DNA of 64,000 bases, from assembly GCF_947489035.1 (NCBI RefSeq), contig NZ_CANLCI010000022.1, positions 1-64,000 on the forward strand. The letters are read 5' to 3'. The notes under the pieces were generated by a model. It searched no databases. It worked only from the letters and a program-made list of their open reading frames with translations, and was not told where the DNA came from. Below, piece after piece: positions 17,126 to 27,854 of the stretch (positions are counted from its first letter, which is position 1; the number at the start of each line of letters is the position of its first letter). The position numbers were made by a program, and so were the translations under genes. The stretch is from an uncultured Ferrimonas sp. Lineage in GTDB: Bacteria > Pseudomonadota > Gammaproteobacteria > Enterobacterales > Shewanellaceae.

Positions 17126-18796
17126 TTAGTCGGCCAACATCGGCAGATCCAGCCCTTGCTCGCGGGCGCACTGCTTGGCGCTGTCGTAACCGGCGTCGGC
17201 GTGACGCATCACCCCAGTGCCAGGATCGTTACGCAGCACGCGGCCAATGCGTTGGCTGGCGTCGTCGCTGCCATCGGCCACAATCACCACCCCAGAGTGC
17301 TGACTGAAGCCCATGCCGACGCCGCCGCCGTGGTGCAACGACACCCAAGTGGCGCCGCCAGCGGTGTTGAGCATGGCGTTCAACAGCGGCCAATCGGAGA
17401 CCGCATCGGAGCCATCGAGCATCGCTTCGGTTTCGCGGTTGGGGCTGGCCACCGAGCCAGAGTCGAGGTGATCACGGCCAATCACCACTGGCGCGCTCAG
17501 CTCGCCATCTTTGACCATCTGGTTGAAGGCTTGGGCGATGCGGGCGCGATCTTTCAAACCAATCCAGCAGATCCGTGCGGGCAGGCCTTGGAAGGCGATG
17601 CGCTCTCGCGCCATATCCAGCCAGTTGTGCAGGTGCGGATCATCGGGGATCAGCTCTTTCACCTTGGCGTCGGTTTTGTAGATGTCTTCGGGATCGCCAG
17701 ACAGCGCCACCCAGCGGAACGGGCCGATCCCTTCGCAGAACAGCGGCCGAATGTAGGCGGGCACAAACCCTGGGAAATCAAAGGCGTCTTCCACGCCCTG
17801 TTCAAACGCCATCTGCCGTATGTTGTTGCCGTAATCGGTGGTGGCGGCGCCGCGCGCTTGCAGGGTTAGCATGGCGCGCACTTGCAGCGCCATCGAGGTC
17901 TTGGCCGCTTCCACCACGGCGGCGGGCTCTTGTTCGCGCAGCTGCGCGGCCTGCGCGAGCGTCCAGCCTTGGGGCAGGTAACCGTTCAGCGGATCGTGGG
18001 CGCTGGTTTGGTCGGTGACCACGTCTGGGGTGATGTTGCGCGCCACCATTTCTGGGAACACGTCCGCGCAGTTGCCGAGCAAGCCAACCGAGACGGTGTC
18101 ACCGGCGGCGTGGGCGGCGTCGATCATCGCCAGCGCTTCATCAAGGCTGTGGGCTTTTTTATCCACATAGCGGGTGCGTAAGCGAAAATCGATGCGGCTT
18201 TCGTCGCATTCGACCGCGATGCAAGAGTAGCCCGCCATGGTCGCGGCCAACGGCTGCGCGCCGCCCATGCCGCCTAAGCCACCGGTCAGTACCCAGCGGC
18301 CAGTGGCGTTGCCATCAAAGTGTTTTTTGGCCATGGCGACAAAAGTTTCGTAGGTGCCTTGCACAATCCCTTGGGTGCCGATGTAGATCCACGATCCCGC
18401 CGTCATCTGGCCGTACATCATCAGCCCCTGCTTATCGAGCTGATTAAAGTGCTCCCAGTTGGCCCAGTGCGGCACCAAGTTGGAGTTGGCGATCAGCACC
18501 CGTGGCGCGTTGGCGTGGGTTTCAAACACCCCCACCGGCTTGCCGGATTGCACCAACAACGTTTGGTTGTCTTGCAGTCGCTTTAACACCTCGATGATGG
18601 TGTCGTAACACTGCCAATCGCGGGCGGCGCGGCCAATGCCGCCATACACCACCAGCGCCTGTGGGTTTTCGGCCACCTCGGCGTCGAGGTTGTTTTGCAG
18701 CATTCGCATGGCGGCTTCGGTCAGCCAGCTTTGGCAGCTGAGCTCGGTGCCGGTGTCGGCTTTAATGTGGCGGCTTGGATCATGACGTAGGCTCAT
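17126..18796 (-). CDS. hutU: Urocanate hydratase
   Basis: HutU converts urocanate to 4-imidazolone-5-propionate using tightly bound NAD+ as electrophile. The 556-residue length and sequence are full and typical: [10 protein letters not shown] near the N-terminus, the NAD-binding [10 protein letters not shown] at about residue 172, and a conserved C-terminal HHGGGVGMG. It starts 21 bp after the hutC stop, so the two are co-transcribed. Confidence 0.96.
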   Translation of the reverse strand: MSLRHDPSRHIKADTGTELSCQSWLTEAAMRMLQNNLDAEVAENPQALVVYGGIGRAARDWQCYDTIIEVLKRLQDNQTLLVQSGKPVGVFETHANAPRVLIANSNLVPHWANWEHFNQLDKQGLMMYGQMTAGSWIYIGTQGIVQGTYETFVAMAKKHFDGNATGRWVLTGGLGGMGGAQPLAATMAGYSCIAVECDESRIDFRLRTRYVDKKAHSLDEALAMIDAAHAAGDTVSVGLLGNCADVFPEMVARNITPDVVTDQTSAHDPLNGYLPQGWTLAQAAQLREQEPAAVVEAAKTSMALQVRAMLTLQARGAATTDYGNNIRQMAFEQGVEDAFDFPGFVPAYIRPLFCEGIGPFRWVALSGDPEDIYKTDAKVKELIPDDPHLHNWLDMARERIAFQGLPARICWIGLKDRARIAQAFNQMVKDGELSAPVVIGRDHLDSGSVASPNRETEAMLDGSDAVSDWPLLNAMLNTAGGATWVSLHHGGGVGMGFSQHSGVVIVADGSDDASQRIGRVLRNDPGTGVMRHADAGYDSAKQCAREQGLDLPMLAD

Positions 18797-18817
18797 GAGT
18801 GCTCTCTCTGGTTGTCG

Positions 18818-19525
18818 TTATTCATTGAAATCAAGCTGGGCGCCCAGCCGATAACGGTGGCCGGGGTAGATCAAATTGGCTTGGCTGATGATGCCGTTAC
18901 GGCTGCTGCTGCGGCGTTGGATCTGCAAACAGGGGCAGCCGGTTTCAATTTGCAACGGCGCGGCTTGGCTGGGGCTGGCGCCGATGGCGGCGACAACGTG
19001 TTGCGCCGCCGTGAGTGGCGCAACCTGACACAAATATTCGTGCGAGGTTTGCTGGCTAAAGTCTTGGTCTAGGTAATCTGGCACCAAGTGGGCGTTCACT
19101 AACCGCCGCTCAAGCTGCACTGGTATGTCGTTCTCTAAATGCACAATCAATGACAAAAACAGCGGCGCGTCTGGCTCAACCGCCAGGGCAACGCTGGCGG
19201 CTAAGTCGGCGGCTTGGCACTGCAGCTGCAGCACTTGGCAGTGCCAGCGATGGCCGCGATTGCGGATCTCATCGGCGATGTTTTGGATCGCCAACATCGG
19301 CGTTTGCGCCCGCAGATCGGCGACAAAAGTGCCCTTGCCTTGAGTTCGCACCAGCACCCCTTGTTCCACCAATTCACTGACCGCACGGCGGGCGGTCATG
19401 CGGCTAACGGCAAACTGTTGCGCCAGCTCGTTTTCCGATGGGATCGCTTGGTGTTGTGGCCACAGACCTTGCTCTACCTGTTGGTAGATGTGCTGTTTGA
19501 TCTGCTCAAAGCGCGGAAGCGACAT
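18818..19525 (-). CDS. hutC: Histidine utilization repressor, GntR/HutC family
   Basis: The 235-residue regulator has an N-terminal GntR winged HTH (NELAQQFAVSRMTARRAV, about residues 29-46, then a wing QGKGTFV) and a C-terminal UTRA effector domain. HutC represses hut genes until urocanate binds. Being first in the hutCUH transcript and divergent from hutIG, it would autoregulate through the operator in the intergenic region. Confidence 0.93.
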   Translation of the reverse strand: MSLPRFEQIKQHIYQQVEQGLWPQHQAIPSENELAQQFAVSRMTARRAVSELVEQGVLVRTQGKGTFVADLRAQTPMLAIQNIADEIRNRGHRWHCQVLQLQCQAADLAASVALAVEPDAPLFLSLIVHLENDIPVQLERRLVNAHLVPDYLDQDFSQQTSHEYLCQVAPLTAAQHVVAAIGASPSQAAPLQIETGCPCLQIQRRSSSRNGIISQANLIYPGHRYRLGAQLDFNE

Positions 19526-19579
19526 AACGGCAGTGTTGCCTTGTTGTTAATTGATGGTTATTAAATTGGCACATGGAGG

Positions 19580-19591
19580 TTGTATATACAA
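19580..19591. promoter_or_regulatory. HutC operator
   Basis: TTGTATATACAA is a perfect palindrome in the 213-bp region between the divergent hutC and hutI genes. TGTATATACA-type sites are the known HutC target in other proteobacteria. A single site here could control both directions. Confidence 0.75.
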
Positions 19592-19738
19592 GCTGTCGAT
19601 TTTATTCTGGGCTGAGCCGCCTTTGGCCTTACTTCGATGTTGCCCAAGCGCAACGTCCGCGTGAACTGCCCGCGTGAAGTGCCCAAGGCAAACCGCCGCG
19701 TCAGCCATCAATGAGGCAGCACAAGATGAGAAACCACC

Positions 19739-21010
19739 ATGAATAGAGCCGCTCCAGTTCGCTGGGATCGACTGATCCGCAATGTCCATCTGGCCACCTT
19801 CGAGCCCGCGCAGCACGGCAGCCAAGATCCTCAGTTCGATCCCGATTACGGCGTGGTGCGCGATGGCGCCATCGCCATTGCTGGCGGTCGCATCGCCTGG
19901 TTAGGCGCCGAGGCGCAGCTGCCGCCCAACGCCAGCGCAGCCGAAGAGGTGGACGGCCAAGGCCAGTGGCTGCTGCCGGGGCTGATTGATTGCCACACCC
20001 ACTTGGTGTTTGGCGGCAATCGGGCCGAGGAGTTTGAACAGCGGCTGCAAGGGGTCAGTTACGCCGACATCGCCCGCGCTGGCGGCGGCATCAACAGCAC
20101 CGTGCGCGCCACCCGCGCGACGGGTGTGGATGCCTTGGTGGCGCAGGCGCGGCCACGGCTGCAGGCGTTGCTGGCGGAAGGGGTAACGGGGATTGAGATT
20201 AAATCCGGCTATGGGCTGGATCTGGCCAGCGAACGGCAGATGCTGCAAGCGGCCAGTCGCTTGGGCGCAGAGTTTGGCATCAAGCTGCAACGCACCTTTT
20301 TAGGGGCGCACGCCTTGCCGCCACAGTATCAAGATAACGCCGACGGCTACGTGGATGAGCTGTGCCAAACCATGCTGCCCAGCTTAGCCGCCGAAGGGTT
20401 AGTGGATGCGGTGGACGGCTTTTGCGAATCCATCGCCTTTTCGACGGCGCAGATGGAGCGAGTGTTTGCTTGCGCCAACGCCTTGGGCTTGCCGGTGAAG
20501 CTGCACGCGGAGCAACTGACCAACCAAGGCGGCGCGGCGTTGGTGGCGCGCCACGGCGGCTTATCGGCGGATCATCTGGAATATCTGGATGCCGCGGGCA
20601 TTGCCGCGATGGCGGCCGCGGGCACCACCGCGGTGTTGTTGCCCGGCGCGTATTATTTCCTGCGGGAAACCAAGCAGCCGCCGCTGCAGGCGCTGCAACA
20701 GGCTGGGGTGCCGATTGCGCTGGCCAGCGACGCCAACCCCGGATCCTCGCCGCTGTTTTCGCTGCAATTGATGCTGAACTTTGCCTGCACCTTGTGGGGC
20801 ATGACCCCAGCGCAGGCGCTGACGGCGGTGACGCGTAACGGCGCTCTGGCGCTGGGCTGGCAAGATCACTGCGGCACTTTGGCGCGGGGCAAACGGGCGG
20901 ATCTGGTGTTATGGCCGCTGCAAACGCCGGCGGAGCTGGCGTATCAGTTTGGCGGGATCCGCCCCAGCCAGATCTGGATTGAAGGCCAACCACAGCAGGT
21001 GCAATCATGA
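19739..21010 (+). CDS. hutI: Imidazolonepropionase
   Basis: HutI hydrolyses 4-imidazolone-5-propionate to N-formimidoyl-glutamate, the third Hut step. The 423-residue amidohydrolase has the metal ligands H86 and H88 in [22 protein letters not shown] and the late SDANPGSSP motif. The ATG at 19739 has only a weak GATGAG upstream, but the protein aligns from here. It overlaps hutG by four bases. Confidence 0.95.
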   Translation: MNRAAPVRWDRLIRNVHLATFEPAQHGSQDPQFDPDYGVVRDGAIAIAGGRIAWLGAEAQLPPNASAAEEVDGQGQWLLPGLIDCHTHLVFGGNRAEEFEQRLQGVSYADIARAGGGINSTVRATRATGVDALVAQARPRLQALLAEGVTGIEIKSGYGLDLASERQMLQAASRLGAEFGIKLQRTFLGAHALPPQYQDNADGYVDELCQTMLPSLAAEGLVDAVDGFCESIAFSTAQMERVFACANALGLPVKLHAEQLTNQGGAALVARHGGLSADHLEYLDAAGIAAMAAAGTTAVLLPGAYYFLRETKQPPLQALQQAGVPIALASDANPGSSPLFSLQLMLNFACTLWGMTPAQALTAVTRNGALALGWQDHCGTLARGKRADLVLWPLQTPAELAYQFGGIRPSQIWIEGQPQQVQS

Positions 21011-22092
21011 GCCACGCGGACCGTGTGACCGAGTTACTGCGGGCCGAGCAGCCCCTGACGTGGGTGAACGAGCGTGCTGATGAACAGCGGCTCGGCCAAT
21101 GCATCCCCCATTGGCAGGGGCAGCGGCCCGTGGTGGAGCAACTGCAGCAGTGGGCACAGGCTGGGCTGCGATTTGTGTTGCTGGGGGTGCCGGAAGACAT
21201 TGGCCCCCGAGCCAACTTGGGCCAAGGCGGTGCCGATGGCGGCTGGGCTGCCTGCTTAGGGCGGCTGCTGAATCTGCAATGGCACCCGCAGTTGCCCAGT
21301 AAACAACTGGCGCTGTTGGGGCGGTTACAGGTTGAGGATCTGCAGCAGCAAGCGGCCAGTTTGGATCTCAGCCAAGCGCCGCAGTTGCAGCAGTTACGGC
21401 AGCTGGTGGCGCAGCTGGATGAACGCTTACAGGCGCTGCTGACGCCAATCTTTGCCGCTGGCTTGACTCCGATTGTGATTGGCGGGGGCCACAACAACGC
21501 GCTGCCGTTGATCCGCGCTTATCAGCAAGCCAAAGGCGAAGCGGCGCGAGTGATCAACTTGGATCCCCATGCCGATACGCGCCCGTGTGAAGGGCGCCAC
21601 AGCGGCAACCCCTTTGGCTACGCCTTGGCCGAGCAAGCCTTGGCGCGCTACGCGTTGGTGGGGATGAACCCCTATAAAAACTCGGCCGCCACGCTGGCGG
21701 TCTTTGCCCAACAACACTGCCGTGCTTTTGCCGGGGCGCTGTCGCCGCAGCGGTTAGCGCAAGATACCGAGCAAGCGTTGCAGTGGCTGGCCGCCCCCAA
21801 AGCGCCGGTTGGGCTGGAGTTGGATCTTGACGCCATTGCGATGATGCCCAGCAGTGCCCAAACCCCGTGGGGGGTAAGCCTAAGCCAAGCCCAGCAGTAT
21901 TTGGCGCAGGTGAGCACCCGGCAAACGGTGCAGTGGCTGCATCTGGCCGAAGGCGCGCCCGCCTGCCACCCCAACGGCAGCGCCGCCGGCAACGCCATTG
22001 TGGGCGACAGTTTAGCGGCGTTGCTGCTGACCGTGCTGCACCACAGCGCTTGGGCGCAGCCACTGCGACATGACCCACAGCAAAACCGATAA
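21007..22092 (+). CDS. hutG: Formimidoylglutamase
   Basis: HutG splits N-formimidoyl-glutamate to glutamate and formamide. It is a 361-residue member of the arginase/agmatinase family with the di-manganese motifs [15 protein letters not shown] and LELDLDAI. The metal-ligand set is complete. It is translationally coupled to hutI (ATGA). With this enzyme the window holds the four-step branch of the pathway and no formimidoylglutamate deiminase. Confidence 0.94.
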   Translation: MSHADRVTELLRAEQPLTWVNERADEQRLGQCIPHWQGQRPVVEQLQQWAQAGLRFVLLGVPEDIGPRANLGQGGADGGWAACLGRLLNLQWHPQLPSKQLALLGRLQVEDLQQQAASLDLSQAPQLQQLRQLVAQLDERLQALLTPIFAAGLTPIVIGGGHNNALPLIRAYQQAKGEAARVINLDPHADTRPCEGRHSGNPFGYALAEQALARYALVGMNPYKNSAATLAVFAQQHCRAFAGALSPQRLAQDTEQALQWLAAPKAPVGLELDLDAIAMMPSSAQTPWGVSLSQAQQYLAQVSTRQTVQWLHLAEGAPACHPNGSAAGNAIVGDSLAALLLTVLHHSAWAQPLRHDPQQNR

Positions 22093-22129
22093 CAGCTAAG
22101 CCGATAACAGCTAAGCCGATAACAACAAA
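22085..22129 (+). repeat. Three 15-bp tandem repeats at the 3' end of hutG
   Basis: Units ACCGATAACAGCTAA, GCCGATAACAGCTAA and GCCGATAACAACAAA run through the hutG stop codon at 22090-22092. Each copy supplies an in-frame TAA, so the repeat probably arose by replication slippage and is neutral. Confidence 0.7.
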
Positions 22130-22157
22130 GCCCCGTATGGATAATACGGGGCTTTTT
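22128..22157 (+). terminator. Terminator of hutIG
   Basis: Arms AAGCCCCGTAT and ATACGGGGCTT pair over a 5-nt loop and end in TTTTT. Confidence 0.9.
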
Positions 22158-22234
22158 GATGGCGGCTGCACGGCCATGGCACAGCGCCAGCCGCCGCAAC
22201 CACGCAGGTTCTGGCGCGCGGATTCTGGCGTGGC

Positions 22235-23485
22235 TCAGGGCGCTTGGCTTACCTTATGGCCTTTGGCGGCGCGCATCTCGGCGGCTTTCTCTTTGATCTC
22301 TTGCAGATCCCGCACCATCTCGCTCCAGCCGTACCACAGCGCGTAGTCTGGATTAGCGTGGAAGGCACCTTGGAAGCCGCGCATGCGGTGCTTTAGGTGC
22401 ATCTCGAACAGGGTTTGTTCGATGGCGGTGGGGGCGTCTTGGAAGGTCAGCAGATCCGGAAACGGCATGGCGTAGTTGGCGGGTTTAGGGATGATCCCAT
22501 CTTGATACAAGCCCGCGATGATGCGGATCCCCTCGGCCAGCAGGTGGTCGAGATCGCGGATCAGCTTATCGGCATTATCCAGCTCGTTTTGGGCGAAGTT
22601 GGCGCTGTGGCAATCGCCGCAGACCTTCAGCATCTTGTTGCGCTCGCGGTCGAAATCCGCTTTGGTTAAGCGCGCCACATCGGCGGCTTTCACCACCTCT
22701 AAGCGCGGCGTTGGCTTGCCGTCCATGTCCAGCACCCCAAGGGCCTGCAAGATGGTGATCTGATCCGCTTTCCATTGGGGATCCTCCGACAGCGGCAGTC
22801 GCACCGCCAAAAAGCCCCAAGCGGTACGCACTTCATGATCGCCATCGACCATGTGGCAGGTTTGGCAGGTTGGGGCGGGGGTATCAGCAGGCAAGGTGCC
22901 ATTTTGCTTTAACAGATAGCGCACCCCGTGCTTCGAGCTGGACCACATCTCCCACTGCGGGTGATCAAAGCCCATGTGACAGGTTTGGCAAGCTTGCGGT
23001 TGCTGCGCCTCTTTCACCGAGAAGGTGTGGCGGGTGTGGCAGGCATCGCAGCTGGCTTGGCCAAACTTGCTGCCGGCGGCTTTCAGATCGGCGATCTCCG
23101 CTTCCCCTTTTAGCCCCAGCTTGTGGCAACCGGTACAGCCTTTTAAGCCTTGATTCAGTGCCATCGGTTGGGCGTGGGTGGTGGGCATCGCTTTTACCGC
23201 CGCCCAAGCCAGCGCGTGTTTGCCCTTGGCGAACTGTTCAAACCGTTCGCTGTGGCACGCGGCGCACGTTTCGGCGGTGATGGTCAGCAGCTTATCCACA
23301 TCGGCGGCAGAGCTGTGCTCGTCGCCGTGGCAGGTGTCGCAACTGATGTCGGCGTCATGGTGTTTACTCAGTTGCCAATCTTTGACCACGTTGGGGGTTT
23401 CTTTGCTGTGGCAGTCTACGCAGCTATCCGCAAGCGCAATGGGGCTTGCGAGTAATAGCGTTAACAGCGGCACTAGGGCTTTCAT
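22235..23485 (-). CDS. Periplasmic octaheme cytochrome c, hydroxylamine-oxidoreductase-like
   Basis: The 416-residue precursor has a signal peptide (ends IALA-D) and exactly eight CxxCH motifs: CVDCH, CDTCH, CAACH, CTGCH, CDACH, CQTCH twice, and CGDCH. Heme count, spacing and a long helical C-terminal region (HLKHRMRGF...NPDYALWYGWSEM) fit octaheme cytochromes of the hydroxylamine oxidoreductase family. Members in non-nitrifiers reduce nitrite or hydroxylamine rather than oxidise it. The reaction here is not proven. It is a single-gene transcript convergent with hutG. Confidence 0.8.
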   Translation of the reverse strand: MKALVPLLTLLLASPIALADSCVDCHSKETPNVVKDWQLSKHHDADISCDTCHGDEHSSAADVDKLLTITAETCAACHSERFEQFAKGKHALAWAAVKAMPTTHAQPMALNQGLKGCTGCHKLGLKGEAEIADLKAAGSKFGQASCDACHTRHTFSVKEAQQPQACQTCHMGFDHPQWEMWSSSKHGVRYLLKQNGTLPADTPAPTCQTCHMVDGDHEVRTAWGFLAVRLPLSEDPQWKADQITILQALGVLDMDGKPTPRLEVVKAADVARLTKADFDRERNKMLKVCGDCHSANFAQNELDNADKLIRDLDHLLAEGIRIIAGLYQDGIIPKPANYAMPFPDLLTFQDAPTAIEQTLFEMHLKHRMRGFQGAFHANPDYALWYGWSEMVRDLQEIKEKAAEMRAAKGHKVSQAP

Positions 23486-23618
23486 CGCTATAACCTTATT
23501 AAAGTTAGGGACAACGATTTAGCATAGCTGCTCTGCCTGAAAGCTCCTGCCCACGAACCGGACTTTTCTCGAAGCCGCTCACTTGGCTGGAATTATTGTT
23601 GTGGCTGCGCTGAAGTGA

Positions 23619-25583
23619 TCAGTCAGCAACAGCGGCGCTGTCGCGCTCGGCGGCGTTGGTCTCTGGCGGCCGTGGGCTCAGCCACTGTTGCTCAAATTGC
23701 GCGGCGGGCTGAGGGCGAGCAAACAGGAAGCCTTGCAGCAGCTGACACTGCTTTTGCTGCAACGCCAGACATTCCGCTTCGGTTTCGACCCCTTCGGCCA
23801 CCACGGTTAACCCCCGCTGCTGGGCTAAGCCCATGATCACATCAACGATGGCGGCGTTGTCTGGGTTGCGGTGTAAGTGCGTGACAAACGCCCGATCGAT
23901 TTTGAGGGTATCGATGGGCAGTTGCTGTAAGTACGACAGCGACGAGTAGCCGGTGCCAAAATCGTCCAGCGCCAACGACACCCCAAGGGCTTTTAAGCGC
24001 GCCATGGTGTGGATCACGCGGTTGGGATCGGTGGCGGCGATCTCTTCGGTGATCTCCAACTCCAGTAAGCAAGCGGGGATCTGGTGCTGATGAATGGCGC
24101 TGGCCACCAGTTCACAGAAGTTGTCTTGTTGAAACTGCTGCACCGATACGTTAATGGCGATGGGGCAGGGCGGTCGCCCTTGTTGTTGCCACTGCGCCAG
24201 CTGCCAACAGGCGTGCTGCAACACCCAGGTGCCAATCGGCACGATCAGCCCGCTTTGTTCGGCCACCGGAATAAACAGCCCCGGCGAGACCAGCTGTTCG
24301 TTGTGGCGCCAGCGGATCAGCGCTTCGGCACTGGCCAGCTGGCGGTCATCGCTGCGTACTTTCGCTTGGTAGTGCAGTTCAAATTGCTGTTGCGCTAAGG
24401 CGTGGCGCAGGCCACTTTCGGTGGCCAGCCACTGCTGCGATGCCTTAATCAGTTCGCTGTCGTAGATGCGCTGTTCGGCGCCGGCGTTGCTGGCGGCTTG
24501 CAGCGCCGCATCGGCGTTACGCAACAGCTGATCCGGCTTGCTGCCATCGGCGGGAAAGTGGGTGATCCCTAAGATCAGGCGCAGGTTCAGCGAGCGTTGC
24601 TCGATGCAAAAGGGGGTGGCGCTGATCCGCTGTAACTGCTGCAGTAACGGCTGCAACTGCTGCTGTTGTTGTTGGCACAGCAGCGCCCAGCTGTCGTCGT
24701 TAATGCGGTACAGCTTGGCTTGCACTTGCTGGCGCAGCAGCTGGCTTTGCAGCCAATCGGTGAGGGTGTGCATGACCTTGCTGCTGAAGCTGTGGCCGTA
24801 GCTGGCGCTTAACATGGCGTGCCGATCCAGTTTCAGTAACACCAAGGCGCCTTGGTGGTGCTGTGGCAGTTGCTGAATCAGGGCACGGCGGTTGGGCAGT
24901 TGGGTGTCGCTGTCGAAATAGGCCAGCCGGAACAGCTGATCACGATCTTTTAAGCGGCCATACAGCGCGAATAACACAAAGCTGGCGACCACCATCATCA
25001 CCAGAGAAAACACAATCAACTTCCAAGTGAGGGTTTCCACTTTGGTGAGCGCCGCTTGCGAGTTGGCGCGGCTGCGGGTGTGGATCTGGCGTTGCCATTG
25101 ATCCAGCTGTTGCTGCACGCCATTGGCGGCAAACTGGGCGTCGGCCAGATGCAGGCGCAGGCTATCCCAGCTGCGCTCTGGGCGTTGCATTTCGGTGCTG
25201 AACCGGCCAGCAAAGCGTTGGTACTGCTGCAGGGCGTTACTTAAGGTGGCGATCTCGATTCGGGCTAACCCCAGTTGTTGCAGCCGCTGCAGTTGCTCGC
25301 TGATCTGCTGTTGCCGTTGGTTGGCGTTATCGGCATAGCGGCTGCCATCGGTGGTGGCGTAGTAGAGATACAGCTGATTTAGCTGGCTGTCGAGGGCGCG
25401 CTGTAAGGCGCTGATGCTTTCAAGTTCGGGAATATGACGTTGCACCAGCTGGTGCGAATCCTGCTTCACCATTAAGCCGGTGCTGATGCTGCTCCAGCTG
25501 ATGGCGGCCATGATGGTGGCGACAAAAATAAAGGCGATAAAGAGGCCGCGAACGATCTGGTTTGAAGGCAGGGTCATAGCCAT
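23619..25583 (-). CDS. Membrane c-di-GMP phosphodiesterase with degenerate GGDEF and intact EAL domain
   Basis: The 654-residue protein has a transmembrane helix at about 10-32, a helical periplasmic sensor domain to about 165, and a second helix (LIVFSLVMMVVASFVLFAL). A GGDEF domain follows in which the signature is replaced by RINDDSW, so cyclase activity is not expected. The EAL domain has EALIRW, LELEITE and DDFGTGYSSL with following K-I-D, as in active phosphodiesterases. It should lower c-di-GMP in response to an unknown periplasmic cue. The start may be M1 or M3. Confidence 0.88.
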   Translation of the reverse strand: MAMTLPSNQIVRGLFIAFIFVATIMAAISWSSISTGLMVKQDSHQLVQRHIPELESISALQRALDSQLNQLYLYYATTDGSRYADNANQRQQQISEQLQRLQQLGLARIEIATLSNALQQYQRFAGRFSTEMQRPERSWDSLRLHLADAQFAANGVQQQLDQWQRQIHTRSRANSQAALTKVETLTWKLIVFSLVMMVVASFVLFALYGRLKDRDQLFRLAYFDSDTQLPNRRALIQQLPQHHQGALVLLKLDRHAMLSASYGHSFSSKVMHTLTDWLQSQLLRQQVQAKLYRINDDSWALLCQQQQQQLQPLLQQLQRISATPFCIEQRSLNLRLILGITHFPADGSKPDQLLRNADAALQAASNAGAEQRIYDSELIKASQQWLATESGLRHALAQQQFELHYQAKVRSDDRQLASAEALIRWRHNEQLVSPGLFIPVAEQSGLIVPIGTWVLQHACWQLAQWQQQGRPPCPIAINVSVQQFQQDNFCELVASAIHQHQIPACLLELEITEEIAATDPNRVIHTMARLKALGVSLALDDFGTGYSSLSYLQQLPIDTLKIDRAFVTHLHRNPDNAAIVDVIMGLAQQRGLTVVAEGVETEAECLALQQKQCQLLQGFLFARPQPAAQFEQQWLSPRPPETNAAERDSAAVAD

Positions 25584-25676
25584 TCCATTTGTATTTCAAT
25601 TCGCTATCGGTGACGAGGAGCGGGGCTTGGCAATAGACCGTGGTAACGTTAAAAAAATTTCACTTTAAATGAAAAA

Positions 25677-25703
25677 ACTCACCTTGGGGGGATCAAGGTG
25701 AGT
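25677..25703 (-). terminator. Terminator of the amino acid ABC operon
   Basis: Arms ACTCACCTTG and CAAGGTGAGT pair over a 7-nt loop. On the minus strand TTTTTTC follows. It lies 19 bp after the ATPase stop codon. Confidence 0.85.
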
Positions 25704-25721
25704 CAGATAAAGCGGCTGAGC

Positions 25722-26447
25722 TTACCGCAGCACTTTGCTTAAAAAGGCTTGGGTACGGGCGTGTTGTGGCGCATCAAACAGCTGGGCGGGTTTGGCGTTT
25801 TCCACGATTTCGCCGCCATCAATAAAGATCACCCGATCGGAGATCTCGCGAGCAAAGCCCATTTCGTGGGTTACCACCACCATGGTCATCCCCTGTTGCG
25901 CCAGATCCTTCATCACATCCAGTACGTCGCCAACCATCTCGGGATCCAGGGCTGAGGTGGGCTCGTCAAACAGCATCATGTCCGGTTGCATCGCCAGCGC
26001 CCGCGCAATCGCCACCCGCTGCTTTTGGCCGCCAGAGAGGCTGTTTGGGTACACTTCGGCTTTGTCGGCCAAGCCCACCTGCTTTAGCAACTTCAGCGCT
26101 TCGGCATCGGCTTGCGCTTGGCTCATTAGCTTCAGTTTTACCGGCGCTAAGGTGATGTTCTGCTTGACGGTTTTATGGGGAAACAGATTGAAGTTCTGAA
26201 ACACCATGCCAACGTTCTGGCGCAGCTTATCAACGCAGGCGCCTTTGGCGGTGATCGATTCCCCTTCAATGATGATGTCGCCGCTGCTGGGTTGCTCCAG
26301 CAGGTTGAGGCAGCGTAAAAAGGTGCTTTTGCCCGAACCCGACGGCCCAATTACGCTGACCACTTCCCCTGCTTTAATGTGTTCGCTGATGCCATTGAGC
26401 ACTTTGTTGCTGCCGTAGCTTTTGTGGAGGTTATTAATTTTAATCAC
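25722..26447 (-). CDS. Polar amino acid ABC transporter, ATP-binding protein (GlnQ-like)
   Basis: This 241-residue ATPase powers uptake of a polar amino acid. Walker [10 protein letters not shown] (about 34-42), signature LSGGQKQR, Walker [14 protein letters not shown] and a switch histidine ([10 protein letters not shown]) are all present. Length and sequence are of the GlnQ/HisP group. It overlaps the permease gene by eight bases and is the last gene of a three-gene operon. Confidence 0.92.
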   Translation of the reverse strand: MIKINNLHKSYGSNKVLNGISEHIKAGEVVSVIGPSGSGKSTFLRCLNLLEQPSSGDIIIEGESITAKGACVDKLRQNVGMVFQNFNLFPHKTVKQNITLAPVKLKLMSQAQADAEALKLLKQVGLADKAEVYPNSLSGGQKQRVAIARALAMQPDMMLFDEPTSALDPEMVGDVLDVMKDLAQQGMTMVVVTHEMGFAREISDRVIFIDGGEIVENAKPAQLFDAPQHARTQAFLSKVLR

Positions 26448-27117
26448 TTTGTTTTAGCCTCTTTTCGAACTTAGACAGCATAAAGGTGAAGCTGTAGGTC
26501 AGTACTAGGTAGATCGCGGCACAGGTAAACAGCGGGATAACGTCTTCAAAGGTGCGGCTACGGATGATCTCGCCAGCCCGCATCAGATCCACCCCACCGA
26601 TAAAGCCGATCACCGCGGTCTCTTTCAGCAACACGATAAATTCGTTGCCAAGGGCGGGCAGGATGTTCTTCACCGCCTGCGGCAGGATCACCTCTTTTAA
26701 GGTTTGGCTTTCCGATAGCCCCAGCGACCGTGCGGCTTCGGTTTGGCCCTTATCCACCGCTTGAATGCCGGCGCGGATAATTTCGCTGATGTAGGCGCCA
26801 CTGTTGATGGAGAAGGCGATGATCGCCGCGCCCACTTTGTCGATGTCGAACGACGCCAACACGATGAAGTAGAGGATCACCAGCTGGATCACCACGGGGG
26901 TGCCGCGGATGATGCCAACGTACAGATCCGCGGGCCATTTCAGATACCACTTGCCGGACATCTTCAGCAAGGTGGCGCCCACCCCAAGGATGGAGCCAAA
27001 GACAGTGGCTGCGAAGGTCACCAGCAAGGTGACCTTTAAGCCTTCGAGGATCAGCAATCCGCCAATCAAACCATCGCTGCCGATGGGGGTAAACAGGGAG
27101 TCGATCAGCGCTTGCAT
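26440..27117 (-). CDS. Polar amino acid ABC transporter, permease
   Basis: The 225-residue inner membrane protein has five predicted helices and the HisM-family EAA loop ([22 protein letters not shown]). It is a single permease, so it would act as a homodimer, as GlnP does. It starts five bases after the binding-protein gene. Confidence 0.9.
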   Translation of the reverse strand: MQALIDSLFTPIGSDGLIGGLLILEGLKVTLLVTFAATVFGSILGVGATLLKMSGKWYLKWPADLYVGIIRGTPVVIQLVILYFIVLASFDIDKVGAAIIAFSINSGAYISEIIRAGIQAVDKGQTEAARSLGLSESQTLKEVILPQAVKNILPALGNEFIVLLKETAVIGFIGGVDLMRAGEIIRSRTFEDVIPLFTCAAIYLVLTYSFTFMLSKFEKRLKQSD

Positions 27118-27122
27118 AATGG

Positions 27123-27854
27123 TTACTTCATGTAGGTGTTAAGCAGGGTGGTGTAGCTGCCGTTGCTTTGCATGGTTTGCAGCGTGGTGTTGATCTGCGC
27201 CACCAGTTCGGCGTTGTCTTTGGCGACCGCGAAGCCGTAATACTCGGGTTCAAACTCCATGGTGTGCAGCTGCAACTGGGGTTTCTTGGCGATCAGGTTG
27301 CTGGCGGGTTGGCTATCAAACAGCACCGCATCCACTTTGCCGTTGCTCAGCTCCATCACCGCTTCAAAGCCGGTGTTAAAGGCGGCAACGTGGCTGCCCA
27401 GCTCGGTGGCCATGCCGTCACCGGTTGAGCCCAGCTGCACGGCAACCTTCTTGCCGGTTAAATCGGTGCTGGTGCTGATGCCGTGGTAATCCGCTTGGGT
27501 GATCACCACTTGGGTGGCTTCGTAGTAAGGCGCAGAGAAGGCCACGCTTTTTTGCCGCTCTGGGGTGATGGTCATGCCGGCGGCGATCATGTCAATTTTG
27601 CCGGCGTTTAGGGCAACAATCAGTGAATCAAACTTCATGTCTTTCACCACCAGCTCTTTGCCCGCGTCGGCGGCAATTTGCTTAGCGAGATCGATATCAA
27701 AACCGATGATGTCGCTGCCGCTGGCGCCGCCAACGTATTCAAACGGAGGGAAGGTGGCGTTGGTGCCGACAATCAGTTGTTGCTTGTCGGTGGTTTGATT
27801 GCAGCCACTTAGGGCGATTAAGGAGAAGCTTACGGCGGCGATGGTCTTTTTCAT
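27123..27854 (-). CDS. Amino acid-binding lipoprotein of the ABC transporter
   Basis: The 243-residue precursor has a lipobox (IALSGC, Cys18) and the family 3 solute-binding fold: GTNATFPPFEY near the start, GFDIDLAKQIA and TITPERQKSVAFSAPYY. It delivers substrate to the permease. The substrate is probably glutamine or another polar amino acid; sequence alone does not decide. It is first in the operon, and the AT-rich segment at 27910-27980 likely holds the promoter. Confidence 0.9.
   Translation of the reverse strand: MKKTIAAVSFSLIALSGCNQTTDKQQLIVGTNATFPPFEYVGGASGSDIIGFDIDLAKQIAADAGKELVVKDMKFDSLIVALNAGKIDMIAAGMTITPERQKSVAFSAPYYEATQVVITQADYHGISTSTDLTGKKVAVQLGSTGDGMATELGSHVAAFNTGFEAVMELSNGKVDAVLFDSQPASNLIAKKPQLQLHTMEFEPEYYGFAVAKDNAELVAQINTTLQTMQSNGSYTTLLNTYMK

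Noticed and set aside
20280-21497. 405-codon minus-strand frame across hutI/hutG
   Set aside because: Arg/Pro/Ser-rich shadow of two clear hut genes.
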